Shown in pieces: positions 12,501 to 27,000 of a stretch of 64,000 nucleotides of DNA (within the stretch, counting starts at the first letter, position 1; each line of letters opens with the position of its first letter). Under the pieces are notes generated by a model. That model ran no database searches. It was given only the letters and a program-made list of their open reading frames with translations, and was not told the origin of the DNA. Source of the DNA: Megalonaias nervosa (lineage: Eukaryota; Mollusca; Bivalvia; Unionida; Unionidae); the NCBI GenBank assembly GCA_016617855.1, contig JAECUM010093619.1:1-64000 (forward strand), in the 5' to 3' direction. A program made the translations under genes and the position numbers.

Positions 12501-15500
12501 AAATGATGTTTTTTGCTGAAGAATATCAGAGATGGTTTCAACACTCAGCATTTAAAAGATATGGTTTTATGTGGAATTGCTGGAAATTCATTTTGCTCAG
12601 TATAACATCAGTAATGAGACTGTTTTTATTACTTAGAGGCAGAAATTGCAAGCAATGCACAAGTTCATAGCATTGTGACAGGCTGATGTAACAAATGACA
12701 TCATATGGATGATATAATAATGATAGGACAGTATTCTTATTTACAGAAACATCATTATTTGATGGGTTAACGTCATAGATTCACAACTCTAGCTTTCTCC
12801 TGTATATTTGTTAATACACATATAACATGGCACAAGTATACTCCATTAGTTAAACTGTATTACATCAATCAGTCACTCATGAGCAGTAGCAGGTCATCTC
12901 TAGACACATTAAACTTGGACAGGATAACATTGCTTATAGTTTAAAACTGGCAAAGTTGGTGTATTACCTAATACATGTATTACCAAAAGTCTTGTCTGGT
13001 TCATCCCTCATTAAAATAGTATCAATCCTACATTTCAGTATGGCTGTCATAGTGGATAATTTGAAAATCTGATCACTCAGAAATATCAGAGATGGTTTTA
13101 TCATTCAGCACTTAAATAGAAGAAATAGTCTTTTCGTGAATGCCTGGAAGCTCTTTCAGACAAAGGAGTATGTCCTTTTATGGAACAGTTTGTTTGTTTT
13201 TGTTTTTTGGGTCAGTTATCTTGATATGGCCAGAATTTAAAAAATTTCCAAACCATTGGTCTCATTTTATTTGTTTAAACTGAAAATTATTGAGGTTTTG
13301 GGGGGTAAAGTACCAGTCATACAGGTAATATAGGTGTTTAGTGCACATTTTTTTCAGTGACAAATGTCATTGTTCAAAATTTAAGCCAGATAATGATGGC
13401 ATATTATGTTGCAATTGATCTATGCTTTGCATACATGGGTGAATGTTGTTAACAAGTGATTACTGTTGTTTTAAATAACCGTTATTAAGGATAATCACTT
13501 TTGAGGTGTTGGAGTAATTTCTTTCATCCTTAGCTATCTAAGAATAATCCATTGCAAATTAAGCAAGTACTTGAACATTTCAGATGATCATCCTTAATTT
13601 GTACAGTGTGAGATGTGCAACTATTCCATACAAAACGATATGCAATCACAAAACTGATGAGCTCATTATAGTATGGCTGTGTTATATATTCTTTTGGGTT
13701 TTTTTTTTTTTTTATTCAAACCAATTTTAAAATTCGTAGTTGCTTTTCTTGCTATACTAGTTCCAGCAGGCTAATTATTTTAATCATCAGGTTCATAAAG
13801 AACTAACTTAATGATTTAGTTCAGTGATATGCCTTTACTGTCTGCATATTACCTCTCCAGCAGTGGGGTTTGCCAGTTTAAATTACCCCCTGGACTGGAG
13901 TGGTGTGTCTTGCACAATCAATACTGGAGGCTTGATCATTGGCAGACTTTATTAATGCCTCCCAGGCTGTGAATTGTGAGGGAACTATAGCCTTAATATC
14001 ACCAGCTGGATTACTGATACTGTGCTGGTCTCTTTTTACAATAGTTCATGGTTAAAGATATTAGAAAGTCAGAATTAACTTTTCATTGTCTGTTTTTGGA
14101 TGGGCTGTAATATGATCTCTTTGTAAATACATGAAGATATTGTATCCATAAAGTCGCATTCAGCAAACTCCAGACTTTTCTAACAAATTTAAGCAGGTCA
14201 CTGCCACTGAAACTGGCATGATGCCTTATTTTTGATTACTGATGCCCCAGATGCTGCTCCTCAAAGTCCAGGATTCCTCCCTTGTCTGTCACATGCAAGC
14301 TTCCCTAGTCTTCCCTTGAGCTGTTTGCACTGGTAAATTTGAATTTTGCAAGTTTAGTAAACTTTCAGATGGAAAGCTTTTACTGATACTGTACTGATCT
14401 CACTTTGCAACAAGTTATGGCTAAAGCAGTTTGAAATCCAAAATGTATTCTGTTGATCGACAAGAATGGATTATGATAAGATTTCTTTGTAAATGCAGGA
14501 ATAATAATACTTGCAAAAAAGCCAGATGTTGTTTGCTATTTGCTATACTAATTACTTAATTTAAGCACATCAGATTTTGCAGCTGCTGCTCCAAGATGTA
14601 TTAATTTATGGCATTATCCATCCAGCCCTCTGTCCTTTGCTTGTCCAGCCCATAACTTTGTAATAGCAGGAGCAGTTTTCATGAAACTTTGTCCAGGTAT
14701 GTATCATGACTGGACTGTGTGTCCTGTACCACATTCATGTCTCCCTCTATAATCTCAGAGTCAAGGTCATATCATGGAAAAAGGTCATTCAGTGGCATTT
14801 GTCTGGAGTGTAACTTTTGAACTGGTGAATAGATTATAATGAAACTTTAGCCCGGATGCAGGAGGTTGTGGGTTCGAACCCCAGCAGAGTCGTAACAAAG
14901 ATTTATAAAAATGGTACTGACAACTACTATGCTAGGCACTCAGCATTAAGTGATTAGTGTTAGGACACATGCACACAACATGATGCCCCAGAACATCACT
15001 CTAGCAGGCATTGTAGCAATATGACTAAAAAATTGTTTAAGTTATGTTAAAACTCCAAATTACACACACACAGATGAAACTTTAGCCAGTTATGTATCAT
15101 ACAGTCCTGGTGTGTTGCATGGGTCTCAAGGTCATGGTTGGAAAAAATATAAATCAGTGACCTCATCCACATATGGATAGAACTTTTCAACCAGTATATT
15201 TGAAACTAGCCTTTTGTATATCTTGGCATGACACCATATTCAGTTATACCACCATCCATCAAAGTCAAGGTCACATTAAGGGATCATGTGAATTCTTTTT
15301 TATTTCCCGAAGTCCCCAGAGTAATAATGCAAGTATTCATCTCTGAGTATAAAGCTTAATTATTTTTCCAAAATGTTAACAGAATACAGGTAAGCAGATG
15401 ATCTTCAGTGAGGCAGTGGACCTGCAAATAGAGCTCAGGCATTGTCTTTCAAAACGACAGGCCTGACAGGCAGCTCTCGTTGGGCGTAATGATGATGCAA

Positions 15501-18500
15501 ACTGACCCTCAGTATGGCCACTGTGATGGTCATCTTGAAATATTATTATCTCTACTTCTGTTCAATGGACGGTCGTATAAACATGGGCGTTTCAGCAATA
15601 GAATTATATGACCACTTTGGTGGCCTAGTGGTTAGAGCATCTGCCTTGGATGTGGAAGGTTGCAGGTTCAAAGCCCAGCCAAGTCATACAAAAGACTTAT
15701 AAAAATTGTACTAACAGCTGCCTTGCTAGTTGCTCAGCATTAAGATTAGTGTTAGGACTGGTTGGCCTGGTGTCATGATAATGTGACTGGCTGGGACATG
15801 ATGCTACATGTCTGCAGCATAAACTGTAATAATACCTAGTTGGTCCTAAATGAAAATGGTGCCAATAATACATCCAGTATGACTTTTACAATGGCCATCT
15901 TGAAAATCTCATTGATCTACTTGCTTCATATGGATGGTTATAGTGACATGTGGTTTTAACTAAAAAAATATTTTGATGATGTCTACTTGATCCTAAATGA
16001 AAATGTGGGACAATCTGTCTATCAGTGTGGCCGTCACAGCAGGTTATCTGAACATCTTGTTAAAACTGAAGAATGAGATATACTTTCAGTTTTCTGAAGT
16101 AGAAAAAGAAGAAAAAAGAAATGTTATCCTGAATTCCTGAGTTCTTTTTTCCAGTAAACAGGGATTTATCAAGGGTCTCTAGTTATTGTACCTGCTTGAT
16201 GATGTTGAGCATCAGAAATTAAAAAAGCATTTGTCTTCCACACAAAAGCTTCAGATTTCGGTAGAAAGGTTTAAAAGAGGTACATTAATGGTGTGTGTGT
16301 GTGTTTGTTATCCCTACTTGATAGAATAGATTGATCATTACAAATGTACATATGGAAGGAATTGAATCCTAGGTTGGAAAAAAATAATAACTTGACAAAC
16401 AGATTAGTTAAATTACTTATTGTGAAAAAATAACTTACAGGTAGATGCATTATATCCCAGAAATGTGTGCAAGAATTTGGTGGATAACATTGTTTGTCTA
16501 AACTTGTGGCTGAATCATCGAACCATAGTGTCATGACAATATTAAATGTATTTTTCATAACAAGTGTGAAAATGACAACTGAATAGACAGGACTAGTTAT
16601 CAATACAATAATTCTATAACTGATCATAGCAATTGGTGTAAATTACTTCAGAATGTTAACATATTGGTGTTAAAATTACATGCGAGACAAGAACATCAAA
16701 ATATATCACAGCATTCCATATTTTCTTTTACTGTGAAAATGGGTGCCTGTAAACAATTATATAAATAATTCATATTACAAGGTCACCTTTGAATGCCATG
16801 ACATGTAGAGTTTATACTTAATCAGGCCATACAAATTTTAGTAATGTTTAGAGCCACCTGCAAGTGAACTTTTATGTATTGCAAATAATACGATGTGTGT
16901 CGTAAAACATAGTCTTCCAAATCGGTAGTCTATATGAATGACATTTAACAAGATCTGGGATCCTTCATTGAGTAAATAGAATGATAATTTTCAATTCTGA
17001 AAATTCAAATGCTAATCAAGTGCTCACAAGAACATTCTTTTCAAAATAATTCTATACATTACTGATTCAGTGGGTTTATGATTCAATTTCTTTGTGTTAA
17101 TATTGTGTGTATTCAAATAAAAGTACTGGCTTTTCTTTATGGCCATAGTGTTTGTTAAGTCACCCCCATATATGTCATCCTTTCACAAGATATATTCTGT
17201 TAGTAGTGATTGGATCAGAGTTTCTCATTAGAATCTAAAAAATGTGAATCCAGGACTACATTTATCACCAAACTGAGGGTCCAGTATATTGAAAGCTGTA
17301 GACCATTTTGAAAACATAGTCTCAGACCAGACACTGTAGCAGGGACTCTCATTGTAAAGAGATATTTGGATCCCATTTGTGTGTGCATTTCTAACTGCAG
17401 TTCTGTCTTAATTGTATCATATTTTGCTGAATATAATACATGTACACCTACCAGTAGATAATATATACCAGCCTGATATAATTTTAAGCCAATGAAATAC
17501 ATTTTTATCACTACTGGTCATAGACTAGAAGAGCTTATGGTATGGTCTGTTGTCCATCATTTGTCCATCTGTTAACACAAGTACTCCTAAACTACTTGGA
17601 GGACTGCCTTGAAACTTTAAACACACATTCATCCCAAGGTCAGAGTCAGCGGTTCTTAGCCCATGGGTTGCCACTCTGTTTTTAGTGAATCACCGAGATG
17701 AACATTATTAATTTTAAATTTCCTACCCAAGTGGTTTTTAGCATTTGATGGGTGGAAGGAAGCATGTAGTGCAGACGACAAGTGTGCATTGACCTTGAAT
17801 CTGGGTTGCTGACAAAAAGGATAAGAACCACGGGTCTAATTGGTCTTAAATTAAACTGCTCAGACTTTCAATATGGCCACCAGAATGACCATCTTGAAAA
17901 TCTTGTTGCTACTCCTCCAGAGTTGATAGACAAATTAACATGTGGTTTTCTGAAAAAGACTTTTTATCATGTCTAGTTGGTGCTAAATGAAAATGGTGCC
18001 TATCTGACATTACAGCATGGCAGCCCTATTGAAAATATTTATACTGCTATACCTCCAAAATGGATGGTCATATCAAAAGTTTGTTTTCATTAACAGACTT
18101 CTTATGATGTCTAGTTGGTGCAGATCTGACATCCAATATGGCTGCTATGGTTACCATCTTGAAAACATTGTTATTATTCCTGCTGAATGATAACAAATCA
18201 ACATGAGACTTTCACTGAAACACTTTATATATTTGGTCCTAAATGAAAATAATGCCGATCTGACATCCAAAATAGCCATCATGGCAGCTATCTTGAAAAT
18301 CTTGTTATTGCTACTTCCCCAGAATTTATGATCATATCAACATGGAATTCTTTGTTACAACATCTGTTATGACATCTAGTTGGTGCTAAATGGCACCATG
18401 ACAGCCATTTTAAATATCTTGTTATCACATCTCTGCATGAACAGAAAGTCATACTGACGTGGAGTTTTCGCCTGAAAACTTCTCATAATGTTCATTTGGT

Positions 18501-21500
18501 CATAGGTTTTCATCAAAAGACTTCTAATTATGTGTACTTTGACCTAAATGAAAATGGTGCCAAGTTGACATCAGATATGTGTACCACATCATCTAACTCA
18601 AAAATTTTGCTATTATTGAAGAATATCAGTGATGTTGTAAACACCTGACAATTAGAAGGAAGAAAAGGTCCTATCTAGAATACCTGGGAATTTTTTTAGC
18701 CCAGTAGAGCATTAGTCACTTCAAGTGACTCTTGTCATTTTGGTGTAAAAGATGCATTTAAAAATAAAAGTTATTGATTTCTTTTCTGTGTTTGGCTTTT
18801 AGTTTCATTTTGTTGTTGTTGTGGAGCTTAACGCCATTTTTCAGCACACGATAGGCTATACATGGCGGCCAGTATTAATGGTGGAGGAAGAAACCGGGAA
18901 ATCCACGGAAAGAACCACCGACCCACGAGAAGCTACCGGCAAGCTTTCTCACATATCCACATTTGCCAAATCTTAGACTCGAACCCACGCAGACAGAGGT
19001 GAGATGGCAGTGATCCGTAACGGAGAGCGCTTTAGACCACTCGGCCACTCGGGGCCCCAGTTTCGTTTTGAATTATTATGTAAAGTATAGACTTTAAGTG
19101 ATTTACTTACAAAGGAAAATATTGTTTTATTAAGTGATGTATCTTACGTCAAAGCATGTATGGGACTTTCATTTGGGTACTACTGTCTTTTAGCAATTAG
19201 CATGCACCCAGAGCCAGTCCTTGGAAAATTATGAAAGTGCTGTTGGGCTTGCATGGCATTTGCTCATAGTTACTGGCTTTAGACAGTTGTGTGGGTCACG
19301 GATTTAAGCCATTTTGAAAACCAATATGTATTCCCCAAACATAATGCTTGATTGTGCAATTTGGCAGTTATCATTTCAGAAGCAACTGGCCCAGTCCAGT
19401 TTGTAATACCTGTATATTAATTTATTATGTACATGTAACTGACAGACAGCAGAAAAGTTGCCTAATTGTGTTGTGGTATAGATATGGCCTTGAGATAAAC
19501 TGAATCTAAGGACATCAGAAAGAGTAAACATTTGAATACACTAATAATAGAGGACCCACACAAAGAATGACATCTGATAACCCTTGCTCCATATGTGCAG
19601 AGAATACCAGTTGATATGCATTGATATGCATGTATCATCCCGGCATATTTGGGTAGAAATTGCAAGAAATTTATAATCCCGTCTATGCATGCATACATGT
19701 TTCAGCACATAATTGTTGGCTTACTGTCATCCATCTCTCTCACTATGCTGTATGAGGAAGGAAGAGAGACATAATACTTGTAAATGCCATTGTTGAAATG
19801 TGTGTAGATATATGGTACAGAATTCAGTGTCATAAAATAAGTGTTATGTCTATGAAAAAGGTAATTATTTCAAGAAATAGTCAATAAAACTTCAAGCTGG
19901 TGCTTGTTATCTGCAGTTAACAGTAAATAGACAGATAACACTCATGAAGTGGTGTACACCTAATTGATCATAAAAGTAACATAAATTTTCAATCTAAACT
20001 ATTCCAGCAAAATGTTAAGAACATTCCTAAGTTTTATCATGTCCACAATGAGGGTGTCATGCTGTCAAAATGCCCATTTGTTCATTAAGAGATTGGTCAC
20101 TGGCATTCAGCTTAATTAGATCCATAGAGTAAAATAAACATTAAATTTTGAAGTTATTTCTCAGCATATCTGGAAATAACATTTGTGTCGTAAATGTTAC
20201 ATAATAAAATCAGATAAATATGATGAAATTCCAAAAATTCCTATTTGTGTTTGATATTGAGAGGAAAGTACATATCTTGGTGATGTCACAAGTTGTAAAA
20301 AGCAGTGATTGATTGCTGACAGGTTTTCAAATTTCGTAAATTGGTTTCATATCAGAATATTAGCAGGAGGTGGAAAAATAGCTGACGTCTGCAACAAGCA
20401 TTTTTTTTATTTTCATCTTTTTGCTACCAATTTACAATAACCTGATATATACAGCATATTTTGCGGGATTGGTAGATGAAAAGAAAGTGTGACTACTTTC
20501 TCACTCTTGTGTTTGCTCTGTATAGATGAAAAATATTATAAATGGTTATAAATTTGCAAAAGATTTAAATTTATATCACATTTTGCTTCTTTATGCAAAA
20601 ACAGTTTAAGTGTGACAACTTATTTTCAGGTACAGAGATTTTTCAGCCTCTGTTCATACTGGTTAACCAGTTTCCATTCATTAATCGTTTCTGTTGTTAC
20701 ATGTCTGTTATAGTTCAAGTTTAATTAACACTTTATGATATCAAGGATGATTTTCATAACAGTCATTTCTTTCAGGAAAAAAGAGAAGAGAGTTGTCATA
20801 TGCAATCAATATGAGTAAAAACATTGTAAATGGCATATTAAATAGCTGTGAATTGTAACATGTGCCTCACGGTCACCAGTCCATGGACTGGTACAGTGCA
20901 AGTGGATTTGACTTCACATTTCTTTAAAAAAAAAAAATACATGCGACTGGTTATGACTTGTATGTAAGAATAACATAAAATGGATTAAAATGATCTGGCT
21001 GACTTTAATTGTATTAGATGATGTTATTAGAGGATACTTCCATTCATCAAATAGGCAAGAAAATTTATTGCCATGGTTGTAATAAAAAATACAAATTTAT
21101 TAAGAATATTAACCTCAAAAACTGCAAAACAGGGCTGTATATTATTTGTGAAAACGTAAATTTATTAGTTTGATGATTATTAATTTGGAGAGCCTTTTAA
21201 TGTGTTTTGTATTCAATAGTGAATGAGCAGAAATGGTGTCCAGCTAACAACTCCAACCATATAGGGGGGCCCCGAGTGGCCGAGTGGTCTAAAGCGCTCT
21301 CCGTTACGGATCACTGCCATTTCACCTCTGTCTGCATGGGTTCGAGTCTCGGATTCGGCGAATGTGGATATGTGAGAAAGCTTGCCAGTAGTTTCTCGTG
21401 GGTCGGTGGTTCTTTCTGGGGATTTCCCGGTTTCTTCCTCCACCATTAATACTGGCCGCCATGTATAGCCTATCGTGTGCTGAAAAATGGCGTTAAGCCC

Positions 21501-23991
21501 TACAACAACAACAACAACAACCAACCATATAGGGGGCACTCACCAGTTATTATGTACTTTTGAGAGAGTGACATATGTAAGGTGAAGTTGTTTGCATTTA
21601 AACATGCACAGTGGAGAGAATGTTGGCATACTTCTATGCTACTTTGATGTAATGTGGCTGACATTTCTTTGGATATTGTACTTTTGGAAATTGTAAATGA
21701 TCTTAGCACACTGCTAACTAAAATGACTGCTCCCTTGTGCTCCAAAAATCAGCCTGAATTTGTCTAAAGTACACTATCCTTAGCAGCTATTAAAATAAGG
21801 AAAATGAATTTTTCCAGACTAGACAATACCAGTGTCTGAAAGTGCAGTGAATGAATTACCAAATATATAAAATGTAAAAAAAATGTTATCAGCTCTGTTT
21901 TTTACAATTTACCTCTGAAGTTCAGGAAGTGAAAATGACTAAGTGGAGCTAGCACTTTTTTGAAAGGTACACATCTGGACTAAGGCCAAGCTGTATACTC
22001 TATAACCCATATTACACCCATCAATCATACACCAAAATAAAGGGAATTAAAGGTTCTTTGAACAATACCTAAGATACACAAGGTCTTTTTTTAAATAGCC
22101 AGTATAACTAGTGAGGAAACCCGGGGGAATTCTTTTTCTTTAAAATTCTAACCCTATGCAAAATACGAAACTGTAGAGCGCCACCATAATGATTACAGTT
22201 TTCATATATTGTGCTTAGTGTTCAGTACTGTAAGAATGATCTTTTCTTTGATCAGTATATAGTTTCTTAACAATTTCAGATTCTTTGATATACCCCCAAG
22301 GGGATGGAGATTGAGAGGTTGGGACATTCTTACAAAATATGCATACAATTTTTGTGGGAAAAATAGAGAAAATTAAAGGCATATGATGGCATATGTCAGT
22401 CTTGTACTGTTGTTTAAAATGTTACAGAAGTGTTTATAATGGTTTCTGTCTGTTGTTATAATTATAATCCTATTCTCATAGAAATGCTTGAAAATATATA
22501 ATTTCACAATCACACTATATAGATACTGTAGCATTGGGATCTTCATAGAACTCTTAGTGCTGGAATCATATGAAAAACCCTGTTTATGTTGGTTGATGCC
22601 ATTCAGACATTTTTTTTTAATATAACTTTTTAATTTTGCATGTTGGTATTTTTTTTCCAGGCTTTAGATTCTCTGTGTTTTTTTATACTAAAGTAAGTGA
22701 AGTTGAACATACAGTAGAACTTTGATTATCCATCAGGGTGCGGGACCAAGACCATGACAGATATGAGAATAGATGGATAATAGAATATATACATTAAACA
22801 GTAGAGCTGGTCATCAAAAAATCATAATATCTACATATGTACATGTACCTGATTTAAATATTTTGACATACAATGCCCTGATGGTTAACAGAGTCTGATG
22901 GTTAATTGGGTGCCGGATAATTGAAGTTCTACTGTAGTGACAAATGTCTTGACTCTTTTCTGTTTACCATTTGAATGTAAAAGTAGCTATTGCTTTGAGC
23001 ACAGTGTTAGGACAGATGTTTAGCTGAACAGTGTTTTGGCTTTTACCAATAGTTCCAAACTGAAATGTGTTTTGGCTTATACTGGCAATTCCAAACTGAA
23101 TGTGTTTTTGCTTAAACTGTTAATTCCAAACTGTAATGTGTATTTGCTTACACCGGTAATTCCATTTATGTAGCCTATGCATCATGGCCACCCAGTCTCA
23201 GGCACCACAAAATGGTTGGACACAAAGCATGTGAAGGACCTTATAATTATGTGTGAGTGGAGCTAGACTGATATGAAATGTTTAGTTTATGCAACTAAAA
23301 CTGCATCAGGTTTCAAATAACAAAGAAATTGATTCAGCCAATTATCACTTTTGTATGTGAAAATAAAATTGCTAAATGTGAAGATTTGATGGGATCTGTT
23401 CTAGAACCGAATATTGGGGGAGAAATCCAGATACCATAATATATATGTCACCTAGTCCCGGAGATTTGGGTAGTAGCAATTACATTTGAACAAAGATATT
23501 TCAGTCGTACTGCGAGCATCAGCTTTCTTATCTACCATGATGTTGTCACCATTTTTAAAATATATCTGGCCACTATATGTAGCAACAAATCTTCAAATTG
23601 AGGAAATTAAAATATGAAAGAAACATGAACAAGTTGAATCACTGTCTTAGAAAACTTTTACAATGTTTACAGGTCTGTTTCAATTCATTTGGAACAATCC
23701 TTTTTCCTGAACATGTTATTTGAGGGCATGACAGATATTCATTAGGCTACTGGTCCTTCAGGGCAAGTGAATTGGAACCTTGAATTGTTCTATACCAGTT
23801 TAACTCAATCATACACTGTACATGAATATACTGCATCTGCTTAAAATGCCACTCATCCAGAAAAAAAAAAACTTGCCTTTCCTCAGTCATCACTCATAAA
23901 TATGAGTAGAAGAGTAAAATTATTTGAGTCCTGATATTCTCAGAAAGTCAGTTAATAATGGCGGTATGTGACTTGTCAAAAGGACTGTGCC

Positions 23992-24068
<77 letters not shown>

Positions 24069-27000
24069 CACACCTTGATTGCACTTGTTTACACAAATAC
24101 CATTCAGAAAAGATAATGTTTTTTACATTGAGCATACACAAATAACATATTGACTGTTTATGTACTAATTTTAACTGATAGAATGGAACATAATGTCCTG
24201 ATTTGTAGACATATTTAGTTATGACCTACAAACAAGATCCAGATAAAAGTTTGGATCAGTAAATAATGTGGCCAGTCCCTGTAACAATACATGTACGTAT
24301 GATTTTGGAACAATTCATTATCTTGAGATCAGATGATATTTTTATGTATTATGGCTAGTACACAACACAATGACAATGTAATACTTTGTTATGAAAAAAA
24401 ATTGTCATGTTTTATTATCTTCAGTTCCAATATACCACTGAAGACGTGTGTTTGGTGTCTTTGTTTATTGATCAATCTGGTTAAGGACAGTATTGGGAAG
24501 CTGCATTATACTTGAATCTCAAAGAGGAAGTATTGGCAATGCACTAGATGACATTTTAGTAATTTGTGAAAGCATTTTAGTCACTTGTGCTGATTTGGGT
24601 AAATAACATTAATGAAAGTGCCTCGTCTTTTTACAGAGGTTGCCAAGTGGCAAATTGTAGCAAGCATGTCTGTTATCTTTTGGTCTTCAGTATACATTTT
24701 TATTATCTACTCTTTTCTATACTGAAATACATCTCATTATATTGTGTTAAATGATTAAGAGATGTATCGATGCATACAATAGTTTGCCACTATACTACAG
24801 TGATACTGAAGGTGGAGAATTGCATCAAAAAGTATATTATACATTATGAAAGTTACTTCAACAAGTCTTCATTGGCCATGAATTGTTGTTTGCTTCTTTA
24901 TTGGTTACATGCATAAATATTTATCATTGTATGTAGGTTGTTTATCACAATATTTATTGACACATGGCACAGGCATAGAGTTTCAACTTGAAATGTACAG
25001 AATATTTGGTTGTTATAAAGAATTTCAGGACATGTGCATAGGTCACTGTTTTAGTTTATGAAGCCATTTGATATATGACATTGGAAACAAAGACTTGGCT
25101 TTTCATTAACAACACTACAGGGCCTGTATGAACTGTGATGACTCAGTATTGGTATGCCTTTTAACTGTTCCATATATTAAATTGGTATATTTAGTATTTG
25201 TTTGCTAATAGATGCCTGATCTTGTTTAAAATTACAAAGAATAATTCAGTGGGGTAAGGTATCTAATTACTTGATCAGTCAAGAAGCAAGTTTGTATGCC
25301 TTATGCCTTTGTGTGATACATGACAAAGCAAATCAACTGGGTGCTGTTACTGTGCTGAGTATAGTGTTGGTTGGAGGGTTGTTCAGCAATGATCAATACA
25401 TTTTGTTCATGCCACTGCTTGAAATTGAAATAAGACAGATTGATAACTTTTCAAACTTTATCCCTTAAATTGGAAAAAAAATATTCCACTTCAATAATAT
25501 TATTAAAAGCAGGCATTCAGTGTAATTGATTATTTATTATAACTGATGGAAGTTAATTTTCTAATGGTACTTAATTTTGATTTATATTGACTGAACCTTT
25601 ACACTGAAAATAATCTAAGCACTTTAAATTATTTTTTACCAACACTTTGGTGATACATGATACAATGTTTTGATACATTAATATGATAGCACCTCAAGGA
25701 TACCACCACTGTACTAAATGATGTCGGTTAAGAGTTGCTATTGTTCATGACAGGAATGATAGCCCCCATATAATGTCTGCAGCTTGGCAGTTTATAGTGT
25801 TGTCTAGCACTGGGCATCATGCTACAGATATGTAGCATGATGTGACCCCCCCCCCCCCAAGGTGACATTATCCTGACACCAGACCAACCAGTACTAACAT
25901 TAACCTCTTAACTCATTAACCCCTGGCGCCGTGTTTATGCTGCAGGAGGTGGTAGCCTACTTCTGAGCTCTGTAGCGTCAAGGTCATGTACGACACAATA
26001 AAGTGGGTGGTATTATAGAAAGGTAGACAGATGTAGCTTTACGATGATACCAAATAATATGGATGTTCTAGTTGCACTACAAAATACAGAGGGAAAAACG
26101 TAACTTTTTGGACCCGAGTTTTTCCAGCCGAAATTCACCCGAGGTCGGAATCCGATTTTGTGTCTGGATTTTAGACTTTTTGGCCTCAGATCTAAGACAG
26201 ACCGGTCTGAACTGCACACAGACAGGTGAACCTTTGCAAAAAGTAGGATAAGATGGGCATTTAGAATAAAGAGTGGTCTCGACACGAAAATGATGGGTCC
26301 GTTAAGCAAAATAAAGAAGTCCAACTTTTACCCTTCTGCTCATGCTCAGGCGAAATAGCCAATGAAAAACAATGTTTCTAACACAACTAGGCATTAGGTT
26401 AACCTAAAATGTCTTGGAGGTCGATTTATTAGGATGTATTCAGAAATAGCCCCCAAAATGGGTTTCCTACTCGCATTTCAGGTGAAAACGACAAAAACCT
26501 CCAGGGGTTAATGAGTTAATGCTGAGTGCAGAGTGAGGCAGCTGTGAATATCAGTTTTATAAGTCTGGTGTGTCACGGACAGGGTTTGAACCTATGACCT
26601 CCCATATCCAAAGTGGATGCTCTAACCACTTAGGCCACTGGAGCAGTCTATATATATGCTTGATGTGGTATTGAAATAACTTTGCATACAAATTGATGTG
26701 ATGTCCCTTATCGTCCAAATTGTTCATGGCAAAAAGTACTTTGTATGTTCTAAATTTTGCTTTGTATGTTCTAAATTTTCCATTGCTAGCTATTCATTTC
26801 AAGTCTTCTAAGTGCTCGCACTACAAAAGATCATACAAAAGGTAGACAGAGATAGTTTTTCAAATTTGAAATATCTTGGGTGTTTGCCAGAAAACAAATC
26901 CTCTGCACACACAGATACCATGACAGGTTCACTGATTAAATGAATGCCACTTGCAGTCTTCTCTAACAGTTTGAATGCATACATTTGTGAAGAGTACAGA

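Noticed and set aside
21281..21345. tRNA gene-like segment (and similar heads in every SINE)
   Set aside because: A and B boxes are present but the acceptor stem does not close and each is followed by the SINE body, so these are SINE heads and not tRNA genes.
21207..21539. Overlapping open frames on both strands (80 and 108 codons)
   Set aside because: They are translations of SINE-B; similar peptides recur at 2096-2290, 34544-34801 and 45749-46059 for the same reason.
24063..25769. Search for a second gene in the repeat-poor stretch
   Set aside because: Longest frames are 60-65 codons, with no recognisable motif or splice-consistent pairing.
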